In this document: piece after piece, positions 8,511-17,190 of the stretch | How positions within the stretch are numbered: position 1 is the stretch's first letter | Layout: every line of letters starts with the position of its first letter | Assembly: GCF_019090165.1 (NCBI RefSeq) | Contig: NZ_JAHRIB010000210.1 | Coordinates: forward strand, 93,875 to 157,874 | Length of the DNA: 64,000 bases | Direction: 5' to 3' | DNA from: Streptomyces sp. BV286 | GTDB taxonomy: Bacteria; Actinomycetota; Actinomycetes; Streptomycetales; Streptomycetaceae | Notes under the pieces: generated by a model | Database searches by the model: none | What the model saw: the letters and a program-made list of their open reading frames with translations, nothing else | Told to the model about the DNA's origin: nothing | Position numbers and translations under genes: made by a program

Positions 8511-9380
8511 ATGTACAGCAAAGAAAATTTGTCTGAACTAGGAGAGTTTCTCAGGGAGTGCCGAGCCCAACTCAGCCCGCGAACCGTGGGCCTGCCCGAG
8601 TCCGAGGCATCCCGGCGCGTGCCGGGGCTGCGCCGGGAGGAGGTCGCCCAACTCGTGGGAATCAGCACCCACTCCTACGCGCGGTTGGAGCAGGGGCGCG
8701 CCTCCGCGCCGAGGTCGGTGCTCGCCGCGCTCGTCCGTGTCCTGCACCTCGACGACGACCAGCGGGACCACCTGTTCGAGCTGGCCGCGAGCGACGAGTA
8801 CGAACCGCGCCGCCGCCCGGCACAGAAGGTCCACCCGCGGCTCAGGCGCATTTTGGACGAGCTGACAACGACCCCCGCGCTGGTCCTGGGCCGACACCTG
8901 GACATCCTCGCCTGGAACCCTCTCGCAGCCGCCCTACTCACCGACTTCGACCTGGTCCCCGAGAAGAAGCGCAACTACGCCCGGCTGCTCTTCACCGACC
9001 CCGCCTTCCGGGAGCTCTACCTCGACTGGAGGACGAACGCCCGGACCTGCGTCGCCCACCTGCGCCTGGAGGCCGCCAGGCGCCCTGGCGACCCCGGTAT
9101 GGCCACACTCGTCGGCGAGCTCTCGGTGATCGACGACGACTTCCGGCAGTGGTGGGCAGGCCGGCAGATGACCGGTCTGCGGATGGGCACCAAGAGGCTG
9201 CGGCATCCGCTCGTCGGCGATCTCACCCTGGACTGGGACAGCCTGACCTGCACGGCCGACCCCGCGCAGAAGCTGGTGATCTCGACCGCCGATCCCGGGA
9301 CCCCGTCCCATGACGGGCTGCTCTTCCTGGCGTCGTGGACCGCAGACCGGCACTCGCCGACCCGGGACGCGGCAGCTTGA
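8511..9380 (+). CDS. XRE family regulator with MmyB-like domain (paralogue 2)
   Basis: 289 residues, the same length as paralogue 1. HTH: VPGLRREEVAQLVGISTHSY and ARLEQGR. Sensor domain: DILAWNPLAAALLTDFDLVP to ADPGTPSHDG. The ATG at 8511 starts exactly where paralogue 1 begins to align; an upstream ATG at 8442 would translate through the operator. It lies 110 bp after paralogue 1 in the same direction with its own operator, which suggests tandem duplication followed by separate control. Confidence 0.92.
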   Translation: MYSKENLSELGEFLRECRAQLSPRTVGLPESEASRRVPGLRREEVAQLVGISTHSYARLEQGRASAPRSVLAALVRVLHLDDDQRDHLFELAASDEYEPRRRPAQKVHPRLRRILDELTTTPALVLGRHLDILAWNPLAAALLTDFDLVPEKKRNYARLLFTDPAFRELYLDWRTNARTCVAHLRLEAARRPGDPGMATLVGELSVIDDDFRQWWAGRQMTGLRMGTKRLRHPLVGDLTLDWDSLTCTADPAQKLVISTADPGTPSHDGLLFLASWTADRHSPTRDAAA

Positions 9381-9431
9381 CGAAACCAGGGGCAATCGAC
9401 TTGCGCCGTCGTGCCTCCAGGCCAGCGTCGA

Positions 9432-9470
9432 CGGGGCCGGGCCGGCGCGTGTGCCGCCGTCCCGGCCCCG
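9432..9470 (+). terminator. Hairpin terminator after XRE paralogue 2
   Basis: CGGGGCCGGG pairs perfectly with CCCGGCCCCG (10 bp) about 50 bp after the stop at 9380. The loop can pair further (CGGC/GCCG). No T-run follows, as is usual in Streptomyces. Confidence 0.7.
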
Positions 9471-9652
9471 CCCTTGCACACGGCGCGACGCGGAATTCAC
9501 AAATATGTGCCGGGGCGGCCGACGACAGCTACGCGGCAGGAAATGCACATCGACGCATGAGGGGGAGGGAGGATACGCGGACGGGCCGCGTGGAGTTGCC
9601 GCGGGAGGCGATGGCGAACGTCCACCCTGTCGGGCCTCGGGCGGAAGGAAGC

Positions 9653-9670
9653 GAGTCACCTACGTGACTC
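9653..9670. repeat. 7-bp inverted repeat GAGTCAC-CTAC-GTGACTC
   Basis: A perfect inverted repeat with a 4-nt spacer in the interval between convergent regulators. It could be an operator or a weak hairpin. Nothing nearby needs an operator in this orientation. Confidence 0.4.
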
Positions 9671-9811
9671 CGTTCAGAACGTCAGGACCAGTCAGCCTCG
9701 CACGCCGCACCACCTGCCACCAGCCCCTACCGAGCAGACCTCCGAGATCGAGACAGACCTAACGGAGTTCTACTAGGGACTTCTCCCCCGCGGACGGACG
9801 TCGGACAGGGC

Positions 9812-10681
9812 TCAGGTGGCGGTGTCGGACGCCGTCGGCTTCTGGTCCGCGGCCCAGGAGGCCAGGAGGCGCAGCCCGTCGTGGGACGGGGTGCCGGGTT
9901 CGGCGTTCCACACGATGATGTGCTGGTCGGGGTCCGTGCCACAGGTGAGCGTGTTCCAGTCCAACGTCAGCTCGCCCACCACCGGGTGTCGCAGCTTCTT
10001 GACGCCCTTGCCCCGCATCGCGACGTCGTGCGCCGTCCACCACTCCCGGAACTGCGCGTCACGGGCGGAGAGTTCCTCGACCAGAGCGGCGAGGCGCGGC
10101 TCGCCGGGGTAGCGCGCGCTCTCCATGCGCAACTGGGCGATGGCCAGCCGAGTGACCTCCTCCCAGTCGACGTACAGCTCGCGCATCCAGGGTTCGGTGA
10201 ACAGCAGCCGGAGGAACACGCGTTCCGGCTCCGGGTAGCGCCCGAAATCGGTCCACAGGGCGGCGGCAAGCTGGTTCCAGCCAAGGATGTCGGTGCGTCG
10301 GCCGATGACGAAGGCCGGCGAGGCGGTGAGATCGTCCAGCATGCGCTGCAACTGCGTATCCACCTGCTGGCGATCGCCTGACGTGGGCGGACGCAGCCTC
10401 TCTTTCGCCGCGAGATCGAAGAGGTACGTGCGCTGGTCATCGTTCAGGCGAAGTGCCTGGGCGATCTCGTCGAGGAGGGGAGCCGAGGCCTGGAGCCGGC
10501 CCTGTTCGATCCGCGTGTAGTACTCGGTGCTGATCGCGGCGAGAAGCGCCACTTCCTCACGGCGCAAACCGCTCACTCGTCGCCGTTGCCCTCCACGCAG
10601 ACCGACCTCGGAAGGGCTGAGTTCACCACGGCGGGCCTTGAGGAACTCACCCAGCTCGTTCAGATGAGGGTTGCGGTTCAT
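9812..10681 (-). CDS. XRE family regulator with MmyB-like domain (paralogue 3)
   Basis: A third 289-residue paralogue. HTH: VSGLRREEVALLAAISTEYY and TRIEQGR. Sensor: DILGWNQLAAALWTDFGRYP to AEPGTPSHDGLRLLASWAAD. It is transcribed away from the DJ-1/SnoaL/flavodoxin-like gene group, which lies upstream on the same strand and is its probable target set. A GGGGGAGAGAT half-site of the recurring operator lies at 10717-10727, 36 bp upstream of its start. Confidence 0.92.
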   Translation of the reverse strand: MNRNPHLNELGEFLKARRGELSPSEVGLRGGQRRRVSGLRREEVALLAAISTEYYTRIEQGRLQASAPLLDEIAQALRLNDDQRTYLFDLAAKERLRPPTSGDRQQVDTQLQRMLDDLTASPAFVIGRRTDILGWNQLAAALWTDFGRYPEPERVFLRLLFTEPWMRELYVDWEEVTRLAIAQLRMESARYPGEPRLAALVEELSARDAQFREWWTAHDVAMRGKGVKKLRHPVVGELTLDWNTLTCGTDPDQHIIVWNAEPGTPSHDGLRLLASWAADQKPTASDTAT

Positions 10682-10855
10682 GATTTGCAGCCTCGCACAA
10701 AAGCCCGGCGCTGTAAGGGGGAGAGATCGTGGCCATGCTGGGCTTTACCCATATATGAACAGGGTCTCGGCTCCGACCTGCGAGGCGGCGGGCGTACGAG
10801 GGCTCGGCGGCCCGAAGCTGCCTACCGGGCCGCCGAGGATGAGCGAGGAGCGGCG

Positions 10856-11554
10856 TCAGCTCAAGGCCTTGAGCACTTCCTGGGCCAGCGGGACCGCCGA
10901 GCCCGGGTTCTGGCCGGTGTACAGGGTGCGGTCGGACTCGACGTGCGCGGTGAACGGGTCGGCCTCGCGGTAGTCCGCCCCGAGTTCGTTGACGAGACGG
11001 TCCTGCAACAGCCACTTCGCGCGGTCCGCAAGACCGTTCTGCTTCTCCTCGGCGTTCGAGAGACCGGTCATCCGGTAGCCGGAGAACGGGGACGTCCCGT
11101 CAGGACCGATAGTGGCCAGCAGCGCCGCGGGGCCATGGCACACCAAAGACACCACCTTGCCGGAGGCGAGCCACTCGGTGAGCAGCCTGCCGGATGCGGC
11201 GTTGTCGGGCAGGTCCTCCATCGGACCCCAGCCGCCGGGGTAGAACACGGCCACGTAGTCGTCGATGTCGACGTCCTCGATGCGCATCGGGTGCGCCAGT
11301 TCGGTCGCCTCGCGCAGGGCGGTCCGCATGCGCTGCGCGCCTTCCTCGCCGCCGTTGAAATCCGCGGTGAGGCTGAGCGCGTCCGCCGTGGGCGGCACGC
11401 CACCGGGTGTCGCCGCCGCGATCTCGTAGCCGGCCTCCTTGAAGACCTGGTAGGGGCCGATTGCTTCCTCGGCCCAGAAGCCGGCCGGCTGCCGGGTTCC
11501 GTCGGCCAGCGTCCAGTGGTCGGACGCGGTGATCACGAAGAGGATCTTCGCCAT
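10856..11554 (-). CDS. DJ-1/PfpI family protein (Hsp31-like, type 1 glutamine amidotransferase fold)
   Basis: 232 residues, with the nucleophile elbow CHGPAALLAT (family active-site Cys-His) and the acidic segment FWAEEAIGPYQVFKEAGYEI near the N-terminus. Families of this type act as glyoxalase III, deglycase or chaperone-like stress proteins. AGGAGA precedes the ATG. It follows the SnoaL gene by 30 bp on the same strand, so the two are probably co-transcribed. A distant relative lies at 26129. Confidence 0.9.
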   Translation of the reverse strand: MAKILFVITASDHWTLADGTRQPAGFWAEEAIGPYQVFKEAGYEIAAATPGGVPPTADALSLTADFNGGEEGAQRMRTALREATELAHPMRIEDVDIDDYVAVFYPGGWGPMEDLPDNAASGRLLTEWLASGKVVSLVCHGPAALLATIGPDGTSPFSGYRMTGLSNAEEKQNGLADRAKWLLQDRLVNELGADYREADPFTAHVESDRTLYTGQNPGSAVPLAQEVLKALS

Positions 11555-11584
11555 GGGGTGTCTCCTGGTACTGGGTGGTGGTTC

Positions 11585-11977
11585 TCAGCCCTTGAGGGCT
11601 TCCTGGAGGATGTGACTGTCGGCGGCCTGCCGCATGCTGACGGCCTTGCCGTCGCGGACGGTCCACAGGTGGATGAACCGGACGTCGGCCGTCGCGCCGG
11701 ACTTCGTCTCGGCGTGGTAGTGGCCGGACACGAAGACATGGCCGTCGTCATCCGCGTAGAACTCCTGGGGCACCGCGCCGAAGGACACGATGTTCGGCAT
11801 CGGTGTGCCGAAGAAGTCCTTCGCCACGCTGTCCCAGCCGTGGTAGACGCCACTGTTCGGGAAGCCCGGGGTGATGTCCCAGACGAGGTCCGGGGCCATG
11901 ACCTCCTTGGTGACCTCCGGCGCCATTCGGGATTCGTAGACGCGGCGGATGAGGGCGAGGTGCGGAGAGTCGGACAT
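11585..11977 (-). CDS. SnoaL-like/NTF2 family protein
   Basis: 130 residues with the NTF2-like pattern (LIRRVYESRMAPEVTKEVMA, then WDITPGFPNSGVYHGWDSVA). AAGGAG precedes the ATG. It may bind or isomerise a small hydrophobic molecule; no specific catalytic residues can be assigned. It lies between the flavodoxin-like gene (53 bp) and the DJ-1 gene (30 bp), all leftward. Confidence 0.85.
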   Translation of the reverse strand: MSDSPHLALIRRVYESRMAPEVTKEVMAPDLVWDITPGFPNSGVYHGWDSVAKDFFGTPMPNIVSFGAVPQEFYADDDGHVFVSGHYHAETKSGATADVRFIHLWTVRDGKAVSMRQAADSHILQEALKG

Positions 11978-12030
11978 GGTTGCTCCTTGAGCGGGATGGT
12001 GGATCGGAGTGCGGAAAGTAGGCCCTGTGA

Positions 12031-12630
12031 TCAGGCCGCGAAGGCGGCTCGCCCGGCGCGGAATATCGCGGCCTGCCGTGCGACGCGCGCACCCAGGTAC
12101 TCCGCGGTGGCGAGGTCCGACCGGTGGACCGCTTCGGGGCCGGCGTCGGTGGGGCTCTGGGCGCCGGCGCCCATGAAGAAGCCCAGGCGGTTGATGTCGT
12201 CCTCGCTGCCCTTGGTGGAGTCCCAGCCCGGCATCAGCCCCAGGCTGATCCAGTGCATGCCGTGCTGGGCGGCCAAGGTGGCGAAATAGCCGAGGGTCGA
12301 CGACTTGTCGCCGCTCTTGGCGCCGGAGTTGGTGAAGCCCGCGGCCAGCTTGTCCACCCAGGCGTGGGTGAACCAGCGCCTGCTGCTGGCCTCGGCGAAC
12401 GCGTGGAAGGCCGCAGATGCAGTACCCATGTACGTGGCGGCGCCAAAGATGATCGCGTCAGCGGCGTCCAGCTGCGCCCACTGTTCGTCGTTGATGGTGT
12501 CGACCGGGATCAGGACCACCTCGGCGTCGGTTCCCGCCGCGCCACGCGCCACGGCTTCGGCGACGACGGCCGTGTGGCCGAAGCCCGAATGAAAGGCAAT
12601 GACGACCGTGGTGCGGCTGGAATGGCTCAT
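12031..12630 (-). CDS. Flavodoxin-like NAD(P)H:quinone oxidoreductase family protein
   Basis: 199 residues. The FMN phosphate loop (IAFHSGFGHTAVVAEAVARG) is at the N-terminus. The isoalloxazine-contacting segments ATYMGTASAAFHAF and TNSGAKSGDKSSTLGY follow the WrbA-like pattern. It should carry FMN and reduce quinones by two electrons. The ATG at 12630 was chosen for GAGGAG upstream and because the fold starts there. A copy of the recurring G/C-run element lies 70-90 bp upstream (12700-12718). Confidence 0.88.
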   Translation of the reverse strand: MSHSSRTTVVIAFHSGFGHTAVVAEAVARGAAGTDAEVVLIPVDTINDEQWAQLDAADAIIFGAATYMGTASAAFHAFAEASSRRWFTHAWVDKLAAGFTNSGAKSGDKSSTLGYFATLAAQHGMHWISLGLMPGWDSTKGSEDDINRLGFFMGAGAQSPTDAGPEAVHRSDLATAEYLGARVARQAAIFRAGRAAFAA

Positions 12631-12699
12631 GGTGATCGGGCTCCTCGAGACTCTTGTTCGGTATGCGCCCGAGCATTGCACCGGAACAGCGCGCTGTGA

Positions 12700-12718
12700 G
12701 GGGGAGGAACTTTTCCCC
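12700..12718. promoter_or_regulatory. G-run/C-run element upstream of flavodoxin-like gene (copy D)
   Basis: Read leftward: GGGGA, 9 nt, CCCCC, 70-88 bp before the flavodoxin-like start. It matches the elements next to the XRE regulators and is the likely control site for the leftward flavodoxin/SnoaL/DJ-1 genes. Confidence 0.45.
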
Positions 12719-12833
12719 TGTCTACCGTTCTCCGGGTATGCGATCCCGGCCCGACGGCCTGACCAGGAATACCGGCCCGATCCGCATACGCCAACGATTG
12801 GTGCGCGTATTCCGTCCGGCACGGTGCGGGCCA

Positions 12834-13745
12834 CTAGAGAACAGCGAAGAACTCCACCATCTTGGGGATCGCCTGGTCCACGTACTCGGGCACGTCGTAC
12901 AAGGCGATATGAGTTGCGCCTTCGACGACGAACAGCTCCTTCGGCCCCCGGGAAAGTTCGTAGGCCCGGTCGCTGAATACCTTGGTGTCCGCCTTGCTCC
13001 CGGCGATGAGGAGCATCGGCTGGGTCAGCAGTTCCGGGATCTGGTCGAACGCCGAGAAGGCGAACATCTTGTCCATGCTGGTCAGCAGGAAACGGCCCTT
13101 CGAGTTGGGATGCTGACCTCGAGGCGTCCTGTAGTAGTCGTACCCCTCACGCAGGAGGTCCGGCGTGTTCTCGTCGATCTCGTCCAGTGTTTCAGGGACG
13201 AACGGGGCGTAGAGCGGCTCCGCTCCTCGTGCTTCTGCCGTGCGCTGGTTGGCGACCATCTCCAGCGTTCCGATCTGCTCGGCCACCGGAGACAGATGCC
13301 CCAGGAAGCCCCGGGACCCTTCTCCCATGGGAGCTGCGCTGACCGTAGCCACTGCCTTGAAGCGACGTTCGGTTTGAGCCACGCTGATCGCGTAGCCGCC
13401 GCCGGCGCAGATACCGAAGACCCCCAATCGCTCGGAGTCGACGAACGGAAGGGTGGTGAGGAAGTCGGCTGCACAACGGGCGTCTTCCACCCGCGTCGTC
13501 GGGTCTTCCAGCAGGCGGGGCTCGCCGCCGCTCGCTCCCTGACAGGAGGAGTCGTAGACGACGGTGACGAATCCGTGCGCAGCAAGCCTCTCGGCGTAGT
13601 GGCCGATGGTCTGTTCCTTTACGCCGCCCGCCGGATGAATTCCGACGAGGGCTGGATACTTCTTGTCTTCGCTGAAGTCTTTCGGCAGATGAAGATGTCC
13701 CGCAAGTTCCACTGCCTTGTTCCTGAACGAGACAGTTTCCACCAT
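12834..13745 (-). CDS. Alpha/beta hydrolase (dienelactone hydrolase-like, Cys nucleophile)
   Basis: 303 residues. The N-terminus reads SFRNKAVELAGHLHLP. The oxyanion region is IHPAGGVKEQT and the nucleophile elbow is GICAGGGYAIS, with Cys in the nucleophile position as in dienelactone hydrolase. The late acid and base are in LLIAGSKADT and VEGATHIALYD. It likely hydrolyses a small ester or lactone in the cytoplasm. AAAGGGG lies upstream of the ATG, and another recurring operator copy lies at 13833-13852. Confidence 0.9.
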   Translation of the reverse strand: MVETVSFRNKAVELAGHLHLPKDFSEDKKYPALVGIHPAGGVKEQTIGHYAERLAAHGFVTVVYDSSCQGASGGEPRLLEDPTTRVEDARCAADFLTTLPFVDSERLGVFGICAGGGYAISVAQTERRFKAVATVSAAPMGEGSRGFLGHLSPVAEQIGTLEMVANQRTAEARGAEPLYAPFVPETLDEIDENTPDLLREGYDYYRTPRGQHPNSKGRFLLTSMDKMFAFSAFDQIPELLTQPMLLIAGSKADTKVFSDRAYELSRGPKELFVVEGATHIALYDVPEYVDQAIPKMVEFFAVL

Positions 13746-14185
13746 GGCGCCTACCCCTTTATCGACCTCGACCCGCCGCTGGACGGTCCTCGCTCATCTT
13801 TCGCCGTGGTCGAGATTGTGTCCAGTCGTCAAGGGGGGAAGAAACCGTCCCCTGGATGCGACTCTCCGGGGCGACAATTACCTTCTCGAGTCAGCGATTT
13901 ACGTCGCCTGTATGCATTGGGCTTGCACCTGGAATATTCGCTGCACTCGACCAGGCCGACGATGCGACAGGCCGCTGATCCGAAAGACCCGCAGGACGAC
14001 GTCCGCACGGCGCTGGAACACACCATCGAGCGCTGCGAACCCCGCGCACAGGCATGAGGATCGGGTCCGCCGAGTGGGCGAGTCGTTGACGACGTAGCGC
14101 GCGTCGGCCTCCCTGTGCGGGGGCGCGCCGTAGGGGCCCGAACCCTGTCCGGTCTCGGGCCCCGTCCTCGACTACCCGACCTCCC
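13746..14185. other. Intergenic interval upstream of hydrolase, with a short coding-like stretch
   Basis: 440 bp between the hydrolase start and the phosphatase stop. It holds an operator-like element at 13833-13852. A 31-codon rightward frame at 13962-14057 (ending EHTIERCEPRAQA) has good codon bias but no ribosome site, and may be the tail of a lost gene. Confidence 0.4.
13833..13852. promoter_or_regulatory. G-run/C-run element upstream of hydrolase (copy E)
   Basis: Read leftward: GGGGA, 9 nt, CCCCCC, about 90-107 bp before the hydrolase start at 13745. It is the same arrangement as copies A and D. Confidence 0.45.
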
Positions 14186-15676
14186 CTAACCGGGCGAATC
14201 GGATGCGTCTCCCGGTAGGTGCCGCTGCACCGCCGCTTCCAACTCCCGGCGCACCGGCTCCGGCAGCGGCTGACCCAGCGCCCAGGCCATCAGGGATTCC
14301 GCGACCGAGTCCAGCTCGATGCCGGTGCGCTGGGAGACCTCGCGGAGCACGTCAAGCCCGGCTGCCGGCGAAATGCGGTGAACCGCGATGAGGGCGCCGA
14401 TGGCCCGGTCGACCATCACGTAGGAGTCGACCGCATCCGAGACCCCCTCGCCGGCTCCTTCCTGCCGAGTCCCGCTGAGCAGGCTGGAGTTGTGCGGACT
14501 TTCGTGCTGAGGCCCGTGCCAGTCAATGCACAGGACAGTGGCATCATCTCTGGGCTGTCGGCCCTTGTAGGCGTCGGCCACCGCGGCGACCAGTGTGCGG
14601 ACCACCTCGCGCGGGTGCTCGGCAGCCGTCGCGCGGACGAGGCCCGGCAGGTCGACCACGTCGGCTTCGCGTTCCTGCATACCGTCGGTGTGGAGGACGA
14701 GACGGTCGCCGGGGCGCAGATCGAGATCCTGCACCTGATACGGGCCCTTGTGCGCGGTGACCCCGAAGGGCAGATTGATGGCCAGGTGGAGTTCCTCGAC
14801 CTGGCCGTCGCGCAGGCGAAGGGGCCAGGGGTGGCCGGCGTTGACGAGCTGGGCGCCGCTGCCGTCCAGGGCGATGCGCACCAGCTGACCGGTGGCGAAG
14901 GTGCGCCGGCCGTGGTCGAGGAGCGCCTGGTGGGTCTGGCGGGCCTGTTCGGCCAGGTCGCTTCCGGCGCGGCGGGCACCCCGGGAGGCGTTGACCAGGA
15001 GGGTCGCCATCAGCGAGGCGTCCACGTCGTGGCCCATGGCATCGGTGACCGAAAGGTGCAGTGTGTCCTGGTCGAGCGAGTAGTCGTAGGTGTCGCCGGC
15101 GATATCGGAAGCGGGCACCAGCGCGCCCGCGAGATCGAACTCGGGAGCCTCGCAAGAAGAGGCCGAGGGCAGGAGCTGGCGCTGGATCTCCGCCGCCAGG
15201 CTCACCGAGGTGGTGCGGTTGCCCCAGTGGTAAAGATCGGTGAACCGGCGGTCGGTGACGATGATGTACGCCAGCGCGTGCGCGGCCTCCTCGATCTGCT
15301 CCAGCACATCCTCGGTGACCTGGGTGAGGAACAGCTCCAGAACCCCGATGGCGTCGCCGCGGTTGGTGACCGGGGCCAGGACCCGCCAGCCCTGTTCTCC
15401 GTCCGGGGACTGTACGAGCGTTTGGGTGCGAAGGACCTCGTCGTAAACGCTGCTGCCCGCGAGGGGAACCTGATCGGGATGGCGCTCCTGCTCCGGGGCG
15501 GCCTGATCACTGACCCGCAGCAGGCGCCGGCCCACGACGTCCACGAACAGGAACGACACGTACCGCGCCCCGAACCGGTCACGCAGATCACGCGCCACCA
15601 CGTCCAGCGAACGCACCGGTGCGGCATCCTCCGCCGCCGCCAGCACATCCGCCAGCCCGAACCGATCACGCAGCAC
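14186..15676 (-). CDS. GAF-like/SpoIIE PP2C phosphatase/ANTAR protein
   Basis: 496 residues in three parts. Residues 1-150 are a GAF-like sensor (FLFVDVVGRRLLRVSDQ to GDAIGVLELFL). Residues 170-400 are a SpoIIE/PP2C phosphatase with metal Asp residues in PASDIAGDTYDYSL, DAMGHDVDASLMA and RDDATVLCIDW. Residues 420-490 are an ANTAR-like helical tail (YVMVDRAIGALIAVHRISPAAGLDVLREVSQRTG, split here by position). The GTG at 15676 has GGAGGAGG 5 nt upstream, so it is preferred over the GTG at 15748. Likely role: dephosphorylating a STAS antagonist. ANTAR domains normally bind RNA hairpins. Confidence 0.87.
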   Translation of the reverse strand: MLRDRFGLADVLAAAEDAAPVRSLDVVARDLRDRFGARYVSFLFVDVVGRRLLRVSDQAAPEQERHPDQVPLAGSSVYDEVLRTQTLVQSPDGEQGWRVLAPVTNRGDAIGVLELFLTQVTEDVLEQIEEAAHALAYIIVTDRRFTDLYHWGNRTTSVSLAAEIQRQLLPSASSCEAPEFDLAGALVPASDIAGDTYDYSLDQDTLHLSVTDAMGHDVDASLMATLLVNASRGARRAGSDLAEQARQTHQALLDHGRRTFATGQLVRIALDGSGAQLVNAGHPWPLRLRDGQVEELHLAINLPFGVTAHKGPYQVQDLDLRPGDRLVLHTDGMQEREADVVDLPGLVRATAAEHPREVVRTLVAAVADAYKGRQPRDDATVLCIDWHGPQHESPHNSSLLSGTRQEGAGEGVSDAVDSYVMVDRAIGALIAVHRISPAAGLDVLREVSQRTGIELDSVAESLMAWALGQPLPEPVRRELEAAVQRHLPGDASDSPG

Positions 15677-15998
15677 TTCAACCTCCTCCAGCCGCGAGCC
15701 CTGCTTACCGACACAGCAAGCCTCGCCGCTGCGCCCCCGCCTCAGCACCTACGGCACTTCGGCAAGAGACCCGATCACACGTCCTTACCCCGGACCACAG
15801 CCCGCAGCCCTCTTCCTCACCACACAACCAGACGGATGCATCACAGACCCGGCGCACGCCGACCACAACCAGCAGCGGTCAGTACCAGTCGGCCGGCCGA
15901 CTGGCGGGAGACGTCGATCGCGGCACGCACCTCCTGCGTACCATCCCACTCGCCGAGCTGTTCGGCGCCGTAACCGCGGAAGCGTCACTGTCCCGTCC

Positions 15999-16094
15999 GG
16001 TCCCCCAAAGATCGTGGTGGAAGTCGGCGTTGACGTCATCCGGGACGGCGCCGAGCGGTGGCGGCACTCTTGGCTCCGCATCCCGCTGTCTTGA
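15999..16094 (+). pseudogene. Fragment of ATP-dependent DNA ligase C-terminal domain
   Basis: A 31-codon rightward stretch reads KIVVEVGVDVIRDG then ERWRH before TGA at 16092. This matches, from memory of the family, the VVEVGVDVARD...RWRHP segment near the C-terminus of actinobacterial ATP-dependent DNA ligases. The preceding sequence is not in frame with a ligase, so only a scrap remains. The match is short. Confidence 0.35.
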
Positions 16095-16104
16095 GCGGGA
16101 TGCG
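16077..16104. terminator. 11-bp perfect hairpin
   Basis: CGCATCCCGCT pairs with AGCGGGATGCG around a 6-nt loop (GTCTTG). It overlaps the stop of the ligase fragment. It could be the old terminator of that gene or a bidirectional terminator with the DsbA remnant. Confidence 0.55.
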
Positions 16105-16243
16105 GTGGTCGCGCCGCCATCAGGCAGAGAACCCGGCAGCGAATGGTCGAGCAGGAACGTCGGCGTCAGGAAGAGCGGCAGCGACGACGGACATAGCGAC
16201 CAGGGCGTGCCGGCCGGCTTGGTGGGCTATGTGGTGAGAGCGG

Positions 16244-16667
16244 TCATGCGGGTATTCCGACGGCCTCCGCGATGGCGGTTGTGTAGCCCTCGACGCTTGT
16301 GGCGCCGACGACGGCGTGGGTGCCGTTGAAGACCGCGAACGGCACGCCCTGGATGCCGAATGCCAGACCGGCGGCCCGCTCGTCGCGGACGGCCTGTGTG
16401 TAGGTGTCCCCGGACAACGTCGCTCGGGTCGCCTCGGCCGGAACTCCGGCCTCGGCGCCGACCTTGACCAGTTCGTCCCTCTCGAACCGGTTGACCACGC
16501 CGGCGATGTAGCCGCGCTGAAGCGTCGAGAACAGCGGTGTGGCCACGCCATGAGCGCGGGCGAGATGCAGTACACGGTGGACGTCGAAAGTGTTCGCGGC
16601 AGAGCGGTCCACGCTGTACGGCAGGCCCTCAGCCTGGGCCAGTTCGGCCAGCTTGCGGGCAGGACAT
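16244..16667 (-). pseudogene. 5'-truncated DsbA/FrnE-family thiol oxidoreductase
   Basis: About 140 residues of the C-terminal half of a FrnE-like DsbA protein: AANTFDVHRVLHLARAHG, DTYTQAVRDERAAGLAFGI and the cis-Pro segment GVPFAVFNG. The N-terminal thioredoxin strand with the active-site CPWC-type motif is missing; upstream the frame runs into unrelated sequence (SCPARK). An intact relative should be about 210-240 residues. It ends at the promoter region of the divergent HxlR gene, suggesting a deletion. It should not be enzymatically active. Confidence 0.75.
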
Positions 16668-16746
16668 GAGGGCGCCCTCCGATTCTTATCTTTTGTGCGC
16701 AGCGCCATCATGCGACAGTATGGAGGCCTCTACAGAAGGCACACTC

Positions 16747-17190
16747 GTGTCCGTATCGGAAGGGCGTGTTCTCGTGGACACCGCTGGAGCAGCCGCGAAA
16801 ACGATGCCGGTGGGGCCGTGTGCTCGTATTCCGGCAGAGCAGTCCGACTTCATCCGCGCGATCCTCGACCGCGTCGGCGACAAGTGGACTCTGCTCGTGA
16901 TCGCCACCCTGCAGCACGGGGTACGTCGCTACTCCGATCTGCATCACACCGTCCCGGGAATTTCCCAGCGCATGCTCACCCTCACGCTCCGGCAGCTCGT
17001 CCAGGACGGCCTGATCACCCGCACCGCGTACGCCGAGGTGCCGCCACGTGTCGAGTACGCCCTTACGCCCCTCGGAATCAGCCTCCTCGACATCGTCGGT
17101 TCCCTGATCGACTGGGCCTCGACCCATCACGACGAGATCCGTGAGCATCGCAGTCGGTTCGGACAAGCGACAACGAAGCCGACGAGTTGA
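16747..17190 (+). CDS. HxlR family winged-helix regulator
   Basis: 147 residues. The core reads ILDRVGDKWTLLVIATLQHG, RYSDLHHTVPGISQRMLTLT and RQLVQDGLITRTAYAEVPPR, the diagnostic HxlR winged helix. The GTG at 16747 has AGAAGG 7 nt upstream; an ATG at 16720 in the same frame has no ribosome site. A Cys (GPCARI) near the N-terminus is typical of redox- or aldehyde-sensing members. It is divergent from the truncated DsbA gene, its most likely former target. Confidence 0.9.
   Translation: MSVSEGRVLVDTAGAAAKTMPVGPCARIPAEQSDFIRAILDRVGDKWTLLVIATLQHGVRRYSDLHHTVPGISQRMLTLTLRQLVQDGLITRTAYAEVPPRVEYALTPLGISLLDIVGSLIDWASTHHDEIREHRSRFGQATTKPTS

Larger units (their letters stand above)
9381..9811. other. 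Gene-free interval between convergent regulators
   Basis: 431 bp between the 3' ends of two XRE paralogues. It holds a strong hairpin (9432-9470) and a separate 7-bp inverted repeat (9653-9670). Short open frames here have no ribosome site and no recognisable content. I see no gene. Confidence 0.6.
15677..16243. other. Interval with degraded sequence
   Basis: 567 bp between the phosphatase start and the DsbA remnant. It contains the promoter side of the phosphatase gene, a probable DNA-ligase fragment and a hairpin (separate entries). Otherwise only frames without ribosome sites are seen. It reads as decayed accessory DNA. Confidence 0.5.

Noticed and set aside
12654..14057. 467-codon rightward frame across the alpha/beta hydrolase gene
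   Set aside because: It is antisense to a gene with all catalytic motifs and has no ribosome site. Only its last 30 codons lie outside and look coding-like.
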